A stretch of 64,000 nt of DNA from Sphingomonas sp. C3-2 (GCF_033025475.1 NZ_CP130322.1:2733001-2797000); one strand, 5' to 3'; counted from the first letter of the stretch, positions 50,463 through 59,574 are shown. The notes: a model not told the origin generated them from the sequence alone. Numbers and translations are program-made.

Positions 50463-51395
50463 TTATGCCAGTTGCTGCTTCAGCCAGAAGGTGGCCTCGG
50501 CCATGGCGCGGTCGGCACAGTCGATCACGCCGAGCCACGACACGAATCCGTGGACCATGCCGGGGTAGCGGCGAATGTCTGCTGAAACCCCTGCTTCCTG
50601 CAAGCGTGCGCCGTAGCGTTCGGATGCATCGCGTGTCGGGTCCATCTCCGCCGTCACGATGAAGGCGGGGGGCAGGCCGACATGGCTTTCGGCGCGGTAG
50701 GGCGATGCCCAGGGGTGGTGCTGGTCGGTTTCGGGCACGCGCAGATAATGGTGCCAGAAGAAGAACGAATCGTCGCGCGACAGCAGTGCCGCATCGGCGA
50801 ATTCGATCGAGGACGGGGTGTCTTCCGACGGATAGTTACACGCGCCGTAGATGAGCAATTGTGCGGCGATGGCGGGGCCGTTTTCGTCGCGCGCGCGCAG
50901 CGCAATGCCGGCGGCAAGGCTGCCGCCCGCGCTGTCGCCGGCCACCGCGATGCGCGCGGGATCGGCGTTGAGCTCTGCGGCGTTTGCGGCGACCCAGAGC
51001 GTGGCGGCCCAGCAATCGTCAACCGCAGCGGGGAAGGGGTGTTCGGGCGCCAGCCGGTAATCGACCGAGACGGTGACGGCCTGCGCACCATGGGCAAGCC
51101 CGCGCGCAATCATGTCCTGCGTGTCGAGATCGCCGACGACCCAGCCGCCGCCGTGGAAATAGACGATGATCGGAAAGGGGCCGGGGCCCTCGGGCGTATA
51201 GATGCGTACCGGCAAGGCGCCGCCGGGCCCGGCGATGGTGCGATCGGCAACCGAGGCGAGCGGAACGGCGAGCGGGGGAAAGGCGGTGGAGGAGGTGCGG
51301 ACATAATCGCGCAGTTCGGCAAGGGTGACGTTGCGGACGCCGGCAAAGGCGGGCGCATGCGCGAAAAACTGTTCGAGCTGGGGGTCCAGGGGCAT
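50463..51395 (-). CDS. Hormone-sensitive-lipase-family esterase
   Basis: The 310-residue esterase has the family's oxyanion motif YFHGGGWVVGD, nucleophile GDSAGGS, acid in EMDPTRD and His in GMVHGFVSW. HSL-type enzymes cleave short carboxylic esters. ATG 51395 has GAGGAGAG ideally placed; the longer frame starting at 51533 has no ribosome site. It is divergent from the operon starting at 51550, with the regulon operator between them. A role in cleaving the ester formed by the Baeyer-Villiger enzyme is inferred from context. Confidence 0.92.
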   Translation of the reverse strand: MPLDPQLEQFFAHAPAFAGVRNVTLAELRDYVRTSSTAFPPLAVPLASVADRTIAGPGGALPVRIYTPEGPGPFPIIVYFHGGGWVVGDLDTQDMIARGLAHGAQAVTVSVDYRLAPEHPFPAAVDDCWAATLWVAANAAELNADPARIAVAGDSAGGSLAAGIALRARDENGPAIAAQLLIYGACNYPSEDTPSSIEFADAALLSRDDSFFFWHHYLRVPETDQHHPWASPYRAESHVGLPPAFIVTAEMDPTRDASERYGARLQEAGVSADIRRYPGMVHGFVSWLGVIDCADRAMAEATFWLKQQLA

Positions 51396-51450
51396 TTTCT
51401 CTCCTCTCATCTGCGATGCATGGGCACCGTCTGTCGTTGTCGTGAATAAG

Positions 51451-51469
51451 TATGTGGGCAAATACTTAC
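51451..51469. promoter_or_regulatory. Regulon operator 1 (divergent promoter)
   Basis: On the minus strand the word is GTAAGT-ATTTG-CCCACATA, identical at all fixed positions to operators 2 and 3. It lies in the divergent region of the esterase (51395) and the unknown-protein operon (51550). A weaker copy, GTAAGT-GTGCG-ACCATTTA, sits at 51518-51536 next to the ribosome site of the plus-strand operon. Confidence 0.75.
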
Positions 51470-51549
51470 AAGTGGGAAATGGCCGAAATCCCTTGAGGTG
51501 CGGCGGTTTCCATGTAAGTAAGTGTGCGACCATTTAGGAGTGGATAGTC

Positions 51550-52614
51550 ATGAAAAATGATCTTGCCGCAGCGATGCGGCCCGTTGCCGACCCGCGCATC
51601 CTTGATGAGGTTTACAAGGGCGATCAGTTCGACCGGCTGGTTGGTGTGCTGCGCCGCGAGGGCCCGTGGAAGATGATCATCGCGCAGCATTTCGCCTCGG
51701 CCGAGGAAGTGGTGGCGACGATGTCGGGCGGGCTGCCCGAGGGGACCGAATTGTCGTTCGATTCGTTCCTGACGCCCAATTTCCGTGGTTACCTCGCCAA
51801 GGGCGGCACCTGCCTTTACCCCGAGCTGGACGACTGTTTTTTCAACAGCGCGTTTCTGGAGCAGGTGCGCCAATATTGGGGCGCGCAATATGCGCGTCCG
51901 GAACAGCTTTTGTTCAATCTCCAGGGGCCGTCGGGCAGCCATGATCCGGCGCATCTGGATGCGACCTCGTTTCGCGGGATCACGCACCAGAACACGCCCA
52001 TTTGGCTGATGAACACCATGGCGAAATCGGGCCTGTTCAAGCGGTGGCTGCACAAAAAGGCGCAGATCATCAGCTGGTTCTACAAGGGAGCAATCGGCGG
52101 GGGCTTCACCTATTGGCCCGAAGGTCCGCAGGCCGCGCCCAAGCGCTTGGCCGCGCCGATGTGGAATCGCGGTGTCGTCGTCCAGAACGAGATGATGTTC
52201 CACCGGGGCGAGGCCAATGGCCCTGAGCATCTGCGTTTCCCCAAGGGGCTGGCGTTCGAATCGGTGATGCGCGCCGACCCGGGCGTGGCCGATGGCTGGC
52301 AGATCCTGACCGGCGATCGGGTGATCCAGTCGCTCCCCGCTGAGGAAATGCGCTTCCTGTTCCACTGGGGCGCCGAAATCTTTGCCGATCTGGACGAACT
52401 GCGCATGGTGCTCGACCATAGCGACGACCTGAGCCACGATCAGGTGTTCGACATGTTCATTGCGGATATGCGCGCGCGGGGGCTGACCTTCGAAGTGCCG
52501 ACCGATCCGCTCCATGATGTAGGCTTCATCCGTCTGCTCAACGCGACCTATGATCTGGGCCGCCCGGCCCAATATCCGGCGGAAGCCCCCGGCCCGCAGA
52601 TGATGGCGGCTTGA
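51550..52614 (+). CDS. Uncharacterised protein 1, possible non-haem iron oxygenase
   Basis: The 354-residue soluble protein is a paralogue of the one at 55696-56769. Shared blocks are GPWxxIIAQHFxSAEE, SFRGI, GFTYWPxGP, NRGVVVQNEMMxHRGEANGP and FLxHWxAE. His135-x-Asp137 (DPAHLD) and His218 (MMFHRGEANG) are conserved in both. They are spaced and set like the iron-binding H-x-D...H triad of phytanoyl-CoA-dioxygenase-type enzymes, but no family name comes to mind. TAGGAG lies nine bases before the ATG. It heads a plus-strand operon with an SDR, a quinone-oxidoreductase-like enzyme and two alpha-beta-barrel proteins. The oxygenase role is inference. Confidence 0.78.
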   Translation: MKNDLAAAMRPVADPRILDEVYKGDQFDRLVGVLRREGPWKMIIAQHFASAEEVVATMSGGLPEGTELSFDSFLTPNFRGYLAKGGTCLYPELDDCFFNSAFLEQVRQYWGAQYARPEQLLFNLQGPSGSHDPAHLDATSFRGITHQNTPIWLMNTMAKSGLFKRWLHKKAQIISWFYKGAIGGGFTYWPEGPQAAPKRLAAPMWNRGVVVQNEMMFHRGEANGPEHLRFPKGLAFESVMRADPGVADGWQILTGDRVIQSLPAEEMRFLFHWGAEIFADLDELRMVLDHSDDLSHDQVFDMFIADMRARGLTFEVPTDPLHDVGFIRLLNATYDLGRPAQYPAEAPGPQMMAA

Positions 52615-52692
52615 CGAACGCGGCGCCGGACGCTCCAAGGGCGCCGGCGCCTTGCGTCCAACGATATTATTAAAAACTGAGAGGAATTCGAA

Positions 52693-53586
52693 TTGGAACA
52701 GGCCCCTGATATTTCGGGCAAGGTGGCGCTCGTCACCGGCAGCAGCCGTGGGATTGGCCGCGCGATCGCGCAGCGACTGGCATCCGCCGGCGCAACGGTG
52801 ATCGTGACCGCACGCTCGATGAGCCAGCCCGTCGCGATGCGGCGATCGGGCGCCGAGGCGGTTCCCGGCACGCTGGACGAAACGGTGGAACTGATCCGCG
52901 CCGCGGGCGGCAAGGCGATTGCGCTGGCCGCCGATCTGGAAAACCCGGCCGACCTCGAAACTCTGGTGGCGCGCGCGCGCGATGCGGGCGGGCGGCTCGA
53001 CATCCTCGTCAACAATGCGGGTTACGCCGCCTATGCGCCGGTTGCCGAGATGACGCTGGATGCGTTCGACCGCAACATCACCCATTATCTGCGCGTGCCC
53101 TTTGCGCTGTCGTCCGCCGCGATCCCGATTTTCAAGGGGCAGGGCGGCGGCTGGATCGTCAATATCGGGTCGTGCACCGCGCTGCCGATCCTGCGTCCCT
53201 ATCAGGATTATGCGAAGGCGGGGGTCGACACGGTCTATGCCTCGGTCAAGGCGGCGCTCCACCGTTTCACCCAGGGGCTCGCGGCCGAACTGGTGGACCA
53301 TAATATCGCGGTGAACGCGGTCGGCCCGTCGACCGCGATCCGCACCGAAGGGGCAGCCGAGCTGATCCCCGAAGAATATCCGACCGAAGATGTCGCCTAT
53401 CTGGCGGAAACCGTGCTGGCGATGAGCCACAAGCCCGCCGCCGAGCGGACCGGGCTGGTGGCGTTCAGCATGCACTTCCCCTACGCGCAGGACATCGAGG
53501 TTCGTAGTCTTGATGGAAAGACGGCGCTGCCGCGTGCCGAGCCGCCGGCATGGTCGCACCCTGGTATCAATGCGGCGGGAGAGTGA
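52693..53586 (+). CDS. SDR-family oxidoreductase with TTG start
   Basis: The 297-residue SDR has VTGSSRGIGRAIAQR, NNAGYAAYAP, NIGSCTA with the catalytic Ser, and YASVK with Tyr and Lys. The N-terminal cofactor region has an insertion (SMSQPVAMRRSGAEAVPG) that is unusual in classical SDRs. TTG 52693 is preceded by GAGGAATTCGAA and there is no better start. It is the second gene of the operon, 78 bp after the first and four bases before the next. Confidence 0.9.
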   Translation: MEQAPDISGKVALVTGSSRGIGRAIAQRLASAGATVIVTARSMSQPVAMRRSGAEAVPGTLDETVELIRAAGGKAIALAADLENPADLETLVARARDAGGRLDILVNNAGYAAYAPVAEMTLDAFDRNITHYLRVPFALSSAAIPIFKGQGGGWIVNIGSCTALPILRPYQDYAKAGVDTVYASVKAALHRFTQGLAAELVDHNIAVNAVGPSTAIRTEGAAELIPEEYPTEDVAYLAETVLAMSHKPAAERTGLVAFSMHFPYAQDIEVRSLDGKTALPRAEPPAWSHPGINAAGE

Positions 53587-53590
53587 GTTG

Positions 53591-54601
53591 ATGACCGATC
53601 GGATGAATGCGCTCGTCCAGAACGAATTCGGTGGACCCGATGTGCTCCATATCGAGCAGATCGAGCGGCCGAAGGCGGGCCCGGGCGAAGTGCTCATCGA
53701 GATTGCCTATGCCAGTGTGAACCCGGCCGACTGGAAGACGCGGCAGGGCATGCTTTCGAAATACATCACCTATCACTTCCCCTTCGTCCTCGGTTTCGAC
53801 CTTGCCGGACGCGTGGCGGAGGTTGGCCCCGGCGTGCAGCATTATGCGGTGGGCGATCTGGTGTACGGCACCTCGCAGCAGGGCATGGGCCGCAACGGTT
53901 CCTATGCGGAATATACGACCGCCTATGAAGCGACGCTCCAGCCGCTGCCCAAGAGCGGATCGCTGAAGGAAGCGGCGGCGCTGCCGACCGCGGGGATCAC
54001 CGCTTATGGCGGGCTGGTCGATGTGGGCGAGCTGAAGGCCGGGCAGACCGTGCTGATCAATGGCGGTGCTGGCGGTGTCGGCACGATCGCGATCCAGATC
54101 GCCGTGGCGCTGGGCGCACGCGTGGCCGTGACCTGCAGCGCGGGCAATGCCGATTATGTCGCCAAGCTGGGCGCGGAAAAGGCGATCGATTACCGCCAGG
54201 AAGACGTTGTCGCGGCGGTGAATGCCTGGGCGCCGGGCGGGGTTGACCTTGTTCTCGACGCGGTCGGGCAGGGCTCGCTCCTCCCGCGTGCGGGTGAGAT
54301 CGTCCGCAAGGGTGGCCGCTATGTCGAGATCGAGACGCTGATTTCCGAGGCGAGCGAAGGCGAACGCGCCGCCGCGCGCGATCAGGGGTTCGAGATCCTG
54401 TCCAACATGCAGGCGATTGCGCGGCTGCCGCAGCAGTTCGAAGGGCTGGCCAAGCTCTATGCCGAGGGCAAGGTGCACGTCGCCGAACTGACCGAAGTGC
54501 CGCTGGCCGAGGTGCCCGAGGCGCACCGCAAGGTTGAACAGGGGCATGTGCGCGGCAAGATCGCGATTGCCGTCAACCCCGCACTGGAGCCGGGCGCATG
54601 A
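53591..54601 (+). CDS. Zinc-independent quinone-oxidoreductase-like enzyme
   Basis: The 336-residue medium-chain dehydrogenase has the GroES-like start MNALVQNEFGGPDVLHIEQIERPKAGPGEVLI, GFDLAGRVAEVG, and the nucleotide motif INGGAGGVGTIAIQIAVALGA. The zinc-binding cysteines of alcohol dehydrogenases are absent, as in NADPH:quinone or enone reductases. ATG 53591 has GGGAGAGTGAG upstream. Its stop overlaps the next ATG (ATGA). It probably reduces an alpha,beta-unsaturated ketone in the pathway. Confidence 0.9.
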   Translation: MTDRMNALVQNEFGGPDVLHIEQIERPKAGPGEVLIEIAYASVNPADWKTRQGMLSKYITYHFPFVLGFDLAGRVAEVGPGVQHYAVGDLVYGTSQQGMGRNGSYAEYTTAYEATLQPLPKSGSLKEAAALPTAGITAYGGLVDVGELKAGQTVLINGGAGGVGTIAIQIAVALGARVAVTCSAGNADYVAKLGAEKAIDYRQEDVVAAVNAWAPGGVDLVLDAVGQGSLLPRAGEIVRKGGRYVEIETLISEASEGERAAARDQGFEILSNMQAIARLPQQFEGLAKLYAEGKVHVAELTEVPLAEVPEAHRKVEQGHVRGKIAIAVNPALEPGA

Positions 54602-54945
54602 CCGAGACGACGCTCTTTGTGATCGACGAGTTCGACGTTCTGCCCGGACAGGGCGAAGCGTTTCTCGATCACTATATGACGCACTATGCGCCGGGCGCCG
54701 AAAAGCGCGGCATGACGCTGGAACGCGTGCTGGTGAGCCCGCCAATGTGGCTGGACGACCAGTCGAACACGCTGGTCATCACCTGGACGCTGCCCAATGT
54801 GGGCGCCTGGTGGCAGATGAGCTTCATGGGCCGATATGACCCGACGGTGGCCGACTGGTGGGAGGGCGCCGACAAGATGGTGTCGCGCCGCACGCGCAAA
54901 TTCGCCTCGGCAAGCAATGACGTAAAGGGACTGTCCAATGTTTAG
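54598..54945 (+). CDS. Small alpha-beta-barrel protein of the catabolic operon
   Basis: The 115-residue protein has two beta-alpha-beta halves (TTLFVIDEFDVLPGQGEAFLDHYM and NTLVITWTLPNVGAWWQMSFMGRYDP), the build of dimeric ferredoxin-like proteins such as NIPSNAP, EthD and antibiotic-biosynthesis monooxygenases. It is Trp- and Met-rich. It overlaps the genes on both sides (four and eight bases). A role as a small isomerase, cyclase or monooxygenase-like partner is possible; I cannot assign one. Confidence 0.72.
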   Translation: MTETTLFVIDEFDVLPGQGEAFLDHYMTHYAPGAEKRGMTLERVLVSPPMWLDDQSNTLVITWTLPNVGAWWQMSFMGRYDPTVADWWEGADKMVSRRTRKFASASNDVKGLSNV

Positions 54946-55573
54946 GGTTACGCATCTCGTCCACCTGAACGAGGGGGCGGCCGATGCCGACAAGGCGGCG
55001 GTTGCCGAGGCGCTGCGCGCTGTGGCCCCGACGACGGCGCAAGCCCATGCCGCACCGACCCTGCCGGGCGTGTTCAACGGCGGCGACGTGATGGCGCACC
55101 ATGCCTTTGCCGACAAGGCGGCATGGGACGCGGCCAAGCCGGCGTTCGATGCACTGCTGGCGGGCGGCAATATCCGCCATTTCGACCGCGCGGGCTGTGC
55201 CGCGTCGCTGGTCGACGAGCGGACCGAGGAACTGGGCAATGGTGTGTACCGGGCGCTGTTCCTTGCGGTGAAGCCGGGTGTCGATCCTGCGCGGCAGGAA
55301 ACGCTCGAATATGAGCTGAGCCAGATGCCGCACTATATCAAGTCGATCCGCAACTGGCGGCTCAGCCGGGTGGATGAAGCCGCCGGCGCGCGCGGCTGGA
55401 CGCATGTCTGGGAACAGGAATATGCGGACATAGACGGGCTGAACGGCCCCTATATGATCCACCCCTATCACTGGGCGCGGGTGGACCGTTGGTTCGATCC
55501 CGAATGCGAGGACTGGATCGTCGATACGTTGCTGTGCCACAGCTTCGGCCCGTTCGAGCAGCGGGTCGTCTAA
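54938..55573 (+). CDS. Double Dabb-like (stress-responsive alpha-beta barrel) protein
   Basis: The 211-residue protein seems to contain two ferredoxin-like units. The C-terminal one (about 98-210; YRALFLAVKPGVDPARQETLEYELSQMPHYIKSIRNWRLSRV, YMIHPYHWARVDRWFDPE) matches the Dabb pattern with its conserved P-x-I and H-P-x-H motifs. The N-terminal one begins MFRVTHLVHLNEGA. Dabb proteins include cyclases and detoxifying enzymes. It is the last gene of the operon; a strong terminator follows at 55601. Confidence 0.8.
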   Translation: MFRVTHLVHLNEGAADADKAAVAEALRAVAPTTAQAHAAPTLPGVFNGGDVMAHHAFADKAAWDAAKPAFDALLAGGNIRHFDRAGCAASLVDERTEELGNGVYRALFLAVKPGVDPARQETLEYELSQMPHYIKSIRNWRLSRVDEAAGARGWTHVWEQEYADIDGLNGPYMIHPYHWARVDRWFDPECEDWIVDTLLCHSFGPFEQRVV

Positions 55574-55600
55574 GGCGCACCGCCGCACATGCCGAGAAGG

Positions 55601-55628
55601 GAAGCCGCCGCGAGGCGGCTTCTTTTTT
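55601..55628 (+). terminator. Rho-independent terminator of the plus-strand operon
   Basis: GAAGCCGCC and GGCGGCTTC form a perfect 9-bp stem with a GCGA loop followed by six T, 28 bp after the Dabb gene stop. Confidence 0.93.
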
Positions 55629-55635
55629 GCGCGAT

Positions 55636-55667
55636 AAAAAAAGGCCGGCGGGGCATGCCCGCCGGCC
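55636..55667 (-). terminator. Rho-independent terminator of the receptor/paralogue operon
   Basis: On the minus strand GGCCGGCGGG and CCCGCCGGCC form a 10-bp stem with a five-base loop followed by seven T, 29 bp past the stop at 55696. Confidence 0.92.
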
Positions 55668-55695
55668 ATCAAGGGGGTGGGAGAGGATTTCCCGT

Positions 55696-56769
55696 TTAAC
55701 GTCGATGCGACGATACCGGCGCTTCCGCCGGATAGTGGCGCGGCGGGCCGCAATCATAGGCGGCGTTCAGCGTCTTGATGAACTGCGCGTCGCGCAGCGG
55801 ATCGGTGGGCGTTTCGATCGCGATGCCGCGCGCGCGGACATCCTTGATCAGCGTGTCGAAGACGCGGTCATAGGTAAGATCGTCCGAGTGATCCATGTTG
55901 CGCTTGAGCTCGGCAAAATCCTCGAACACCTCGGCCGACCAGTGAACGAGGAAGCGTAGCGCCCCGGTGGGGTGACGCGCGATGACCTGGCCGTTGGTGG
56001 TGATCTGCCACATGCCGGGATCGGAGGGATCGCCGCCGAAGACGGAGTTGAAGGCGAGCCCTTCGGGATAGCGTTCGGCCACCGGGCCATTGGCTTCGCC
56101 GCGGTGGACCATCATCTCGTTCTGGACGACGACGCCGCGGTTGTAGATCGGTGGCAACAGGCGCTGGGGCGCGTTTGCCGGGCCATCCGGCCAATAGGTG
56201 AAACCGCTTTCGGGGCAGTTGGACCACCAGGTGATCACCTGCGCCATCTTGATCAGATAATCGGTGAACAGACCCGATTTGCCCATGACGCTGCACAGCC
56301 AGGTGGGCGCGTTTTCATAGCGGATGCCGCGAAAGCTGGGGGAATCGAGATGCCCCGGATCATAGTTCGCGCAGGGGCCGTTGATGTTGAACAGCATCAT
56401 CTGCGGCTTGGCATAGGGGGCGTTCCAATAGGCCTTGGCGTGATCGATGAACTGCTGGTTGTAGAAGATGTCGGCGATCTCGGGATAAAGCGCCGTCGAA
56501 TGATTGGCGTAGAAGCCCCGAAAGGTGGGGGAGAGGAACATGTCGAGCGAGGGTTCGACGCCTGCGGGCATTGATCCCATGGCGGTGGCGATCAGTTCCT
56601 CGGCCGAATTGAAATGCTGCGCGATGATCAGTTGCCACGGCCCCTGATCGCGCACCACGCCGAGCAGCCGCTGGCGCTGATCCTCGGTATAGACATTGTC
56701 GAGCACGCGTGGCGGCGCGACCGGGCGCAGGATGTTGGAAAGATGCAGCGCGCGCTGTTCCATGTTCAT
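55696..56769 (-). CDS. Uncharacterised protein 2, possible non-haem iron oxygenase
   Basis: The 357-residue protein is a paralogue of the one at 51550-52614. It keeps the blocks GPWQLIIAQHFNSAEE, SPSFRGIRYEN, SGFTYWPDGPA and NRGVVVQNEMMVHRGEANGP. The proposed metal triad is His140-x-Asp142 (DPGHLD) and His222. AGGA lies eight bases before ATG 56769. It follows the TonB receptor gene after 64 bp on the same strand and shares its operator. Duplication with retention of the motif, each copy under the same operator, suggests two steps or two substrates in one pathway. Confidence 0.78.
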   Translation of the reverse strand: MNMEQRALHLSNILRPVAPPRVLDNVYTEDQRQRLLGVVRDQGPWQLIIAQHFNSAEELIATAMGSMPAGVEPSLDMFLSPTFRGFYANHSTALYPEIADIFYNQQFIDHAKAYWNAPYAKPQMMLFNINGPCANYDPGHLDSPSFRGIRYENAPTWLCSVMGKSGLFTDYLIKMAQVITWWSNCPESGFTYWPDGPANAPQRLLPPIYNRGVVVQNEMMVHRGEANGPVAERYPEGLAFNSVFGGDPSDPGMWQITTNGQVIARHPTGALRFLVHWSAEVFEDFAELKRNMDHSDDLTYDRVFDTLIKDVRARGIAIETPTDPLRDAQFIKTLNAAYDCGPPRHYPAEAPVSSHRR

Positions 56770-56833
56770 GATGTCGTTCCTGCAAGCAGTTAAGGAGCGG
56801 GAAGGCGATCTGCCCTCCCGCCCCGATGGTGTG

Positions 56834-59335
56834 TCAGTTGCCGAAGCGGTAGCGCAGCGAGGCGCCGTACATGCGCGGTTCGCCGTACATCGACGAGGTG
56901 GTGCCCATCGCCTGCGAATAGCCCGAGGTGATGCTGGTTTTGTACACCTTGTCCGTCAGGTTGTTGACGAAGAAGCGCGCGTCGAAGTTCGACCCCAGCA
57001 CGCTGTTCCATTCGACGGCGAGATTGAGCAGCCCGTAGGACGAGGTCCAGGCATAGGGATCGTCATTGGGCGTAGTGCTGGCCGAATGGTAGCGCTTGCC
57101 GAGCCACGCATAGTTCAGGATGTAAACGATGCTGCCCTTGTCGTCGTTCATCGGCATTTCGAAACGGCCGCCGATGTTGAACTGGTGCTTGGGCGTATAG
57201 GCATAGGGGATGCAGCTGAGGTCGATGCTGATCGACTGGCCTGGCAGGAACGGCACCGCCTGTGGCCCATCGCAGCTGTCGATCGTGCGGATCAGCGGGT
57301 CGGCCTGAACATCCATGTGGAAGTCCTTGTACTTGCCGTCGGTGTACGAATAGTTCGCCGTCAGCTGAACATAGCGCGACGGCTGGACCATCGTTTCCAC
57401 CTCGATCCCCTGCACCCGCGCCTTGCGCGCGTTAAAGGTGATCGCGCCCTGATCGAGCCCCGAAGCGTTGAGCCCGCCATTGGGATAATTGTCCGCCGCG
57501 GCGCGCTGCAGATCGGTATAGTCGAGATGATAGGCCGACGCGTTGAAGCGCACGGGCACATCGGCGATGCGCAGATCCGACTTGATGCCGATTTCGTAGC
57601 TGGTGACGAATTCGGGCTTGTAGGTGAAGGCGGTGGGGCGCGGCGCCGCATAGTTGAAGCCACCCGCCTTGTATCCGCGCGCGACCTTGCTGAAGAGCAA
57701 CAGATCCTGCGACACCTTGTAATCGAGCCCGAGCGTCCAGGTGATCGGATCATATTTGTTCTGCGCGGCGGCATTGGGGTAGGCGAGGAAGTTCGCCGAG
57801 ATGCGGCTGCCCGTCACCTTTTCCCAGGTCTTGCGGATGCCGCCGGTGAAGCGCACGCCTTCGAGTGCGGGGGAGACCGCGCCGAAGTTGAACGTGCCCT
57901 GCGCATAGAGCGCGGTGCTGCGCGTCTTGATGTTATAGGTGGTGATCGGGCTGTATTGCAGCACGTTGAACGAGGCCATGCCCTGAAGCCCTTCGGGCTT
58001 CTGATCCGAATAGAAGGCGCCGACCACGGTTTCGAGATCGCCGTTCAGGAAATTGCCGTGCAGTTGCGGTTCTTCGGTGAACTGGCTGAGATTGGTGACG
58101 AGCGAATGTGCGCCGACCGGCCCGGCTTCGGGCAGCGAGGGCGGGACGACACCCGGCAGCTGCGAGATGAGCGCGAGGATCGAGCCATCGAGATCCCACG
58201 CATATTGCTGCTTCATCCGCTGATAGGCGATGACGTTGCGGAAGGTGAGCGTGTCGCTGAGATCGGCGCTGAAGGTATCGGCGATGCTCCACACGCGCAG
58301 CTTGCTGAACTGATCGACGTCAAGCGCGGTGCGGCGCGGGCCGAGGCTGCGCGCATAATTGGCAATCGCCTGCGCGGTCGTGGGATCGAAGATGTTGGGA
58401 TTGGTTGGCGCGAAGGTGAGGTTCGCCGCCAGCGTCGCCACGTTCAGCGTGTTCGGATTGATGTGATCGAGCATCAGCGAACTGCCATTGTCGTGCGACT
58501 TGGTATGGTACGCGACGAGATAGTTCTCGATGCCGTCCGCGGGTTGCCAGAGCACGCCGATCCGGCCGGTCCAGTAGTTCAGATCGTCATAATCCTTGCC
58601 CGCATGGCCTGCGCTGGCGCCGGTGGGGGTGACGATATAGCCGAAGGGGCCGGGACCGGCATCCTTGGTGAAGCCGTCGCGCTTCACATATTTGCCGGCG
58701 ACGCGGACGGCGAGCTTGTCCTGCACGACCGGGATGCTGAGCGCGCCTTCGACCTCGCGATTGCCGTAATTGCCCATCTGCACCTGGGCATAGCCTTCGA
58801 AGCGGTGTTCGGGACGGCGCGGGCCGACCAGCAGCGCGCCGCCCGTGGTGTTGCGCCCGAACAGCGTGCCCTGCGGACCGCGCAGAACCTGCAGCGAGCC
58901 GACATCGAAGAAATTGCCCGGACCGCCCTGGTTCGCGATGATCGCGCCCTGGATCAGCGGCACTTCGGAGAAATAGGTGACCACGCCGACGGGCGCGAGA
59001 TAGGTCTGGCCCTGACCGCGGATGGTGATGCTTTCGGCGTTGCGCTGTGTGCCGTTGGGGCCAACGACGAGCGAGGGGACGCGGCCGAGAAGATCCTGCG
59101 CGGTGCTGATATTCTGTTCGCGCAACTGTTCGTTGCTGAACGCCGAGATCGAGACGGCGACGTCCTGAATCGCTTCCTCGCGGCGGTTGGCCGTCACGAT
59201 GATGTCGCTGAATTCAACGCGCTCGCCTGCCTGTTCGGTGGTTGCGGCGCCATCTTGTGCGTGGGCCTGAACCGGCACCAGCGCAAGCGCCGTCGATAGC
59301 GCGACAAGACTGCAATTTCTGATGTGAAACGCCAC
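56834..59335 (-). CDS. TonB-dependent receptor of the catabolic regulon
   Basis: The 833-residue precursor begins at GTG 59335, which has a perfect GGGAGGAAG four bases upstream; in-frame ATGs further up (59356-59389) have no ribosome site. Signal peptide NCSLVALSTALALVPVQAHAQ, plug with FSDIIVTANRREEAIQDVAVSISAF and NTTGGALLVGPRRPEH, and barrel ending YGASLRYRFGN. The plug start is the standard sphingomonad type used for hydrophobic or aromatic substrates. Operator 2 lies 55 bp upstream of the GTG. Co-transcription with the unknown oxygenase-like protein suggests uptake of that pathway's substrate. Confidence 0.92.
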   Translation of the reverse strand: MAFHIRNCSLVALSTALALVPVQAHAQDGAATTEQAGERVEFSDIIVTANRREEAIQDVAVSISAFSNEQLREQNISTAQDLLGRVPSLVVGPNGTQRNAESITIRGQGQTYLAPVGVVTYFSEVPLIQGAIIANQGGPGNFFDVGSLQVLRGPQGTLFGRNTTGGALLVGPRRPEHRFEGYAQVQMGNYGNREVEGALSIPVVQDKLAVRVAGKYVKRDGFTKDAGPGPFGYIVTPTGASAGHAGKDYDDLNYWTGRIGVLWQPADGIENYLVAYHTKSHDNGSSLMLDHINPNTLNVATLAANLTFAPTNPNIFDPTTAQAIANYARSLGPRRTALDVDQFSKLRVWSIADTFSADLSDTLTFRNVIAYQRMKQQYAWDLDGSILALISQLPGVVPPSLPEAGPVGAHSLVTNLSQFTEEPQLHGNFLNGDLETVVGAFYSDQKPEGLQGMASFNVLQYSPITTYNIKTRSTALYAQGTFNFGAVSPALEGVRFTGGIRKTWEKVTGSRISANFLAYPNAAAQNKYDPITWTLGLDYKVSQDLLLFSKVARGYKAGGFNYAAPRPTAFTYKPEFVTSYEIGIKSDLRIADVPVRFNASAYHLDYTDLQRAAADNYPNGGLNASGLDQGAITFNARKARVQGIEVETMVQPSRYVQLTANYSYTDGKYKDFHMDVQADPLIRTIDSCDGPQAVPFLPGQSISIDLSCIPYAYTPKHQFNIGGRFEMPMNDDKGSIVYILNYAWLGKRYHSASTTPNDDPYAWTSSYGLLNLAVEWNSVLGSNFDARFFVNNLTDKVYKTSITSGYSQAMGTTSSMYGEPRMYGASLRYRFGN

Positions 59336-59390
59336 TCGGCTTCCTCCCTGCTCCATCCGCGGCATCATGGCCGCGATTTTTGTTTGCATG

Positions 59391-59409
59391 TATGTGGGCG
59401 GCAACTTAC
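59391..59409 (-). promoter_or_regulatory. Regulon operator 2 and TonB receptor promoter
   Basis: The minus-strand word is GTAAGT-TGCCG-CCCACATA. A -35-like TTGCAC lies 16 bases before TAAGTT, so the GTAAGT half covers the likely -10. Binding would block transcription of the receptor gene. Confidence 0.75.
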
Positions 59410-59574
59410 AAAACTTTCTGCCATGTGCAAGAGGAATGGTGTGGTGAAATTTTCGGGCAGGGGCGATCCTGCCGAATCTCGCCTGACGTTTGCGCATGGT
59501 GGTCTGTGAAGGCACGGCAATAGCCTGTAATGCATGACCATTTTGGCCATTGATAAAATTGAGGGGAGTTCTGG

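Noticed and set aside
56696-59299. 867-codon open frame antisense to the second TonB receptor
   Set aside because: Same reason: shadow of a GC-rich gene; the receptor has a signal peptide, plug and barrel.
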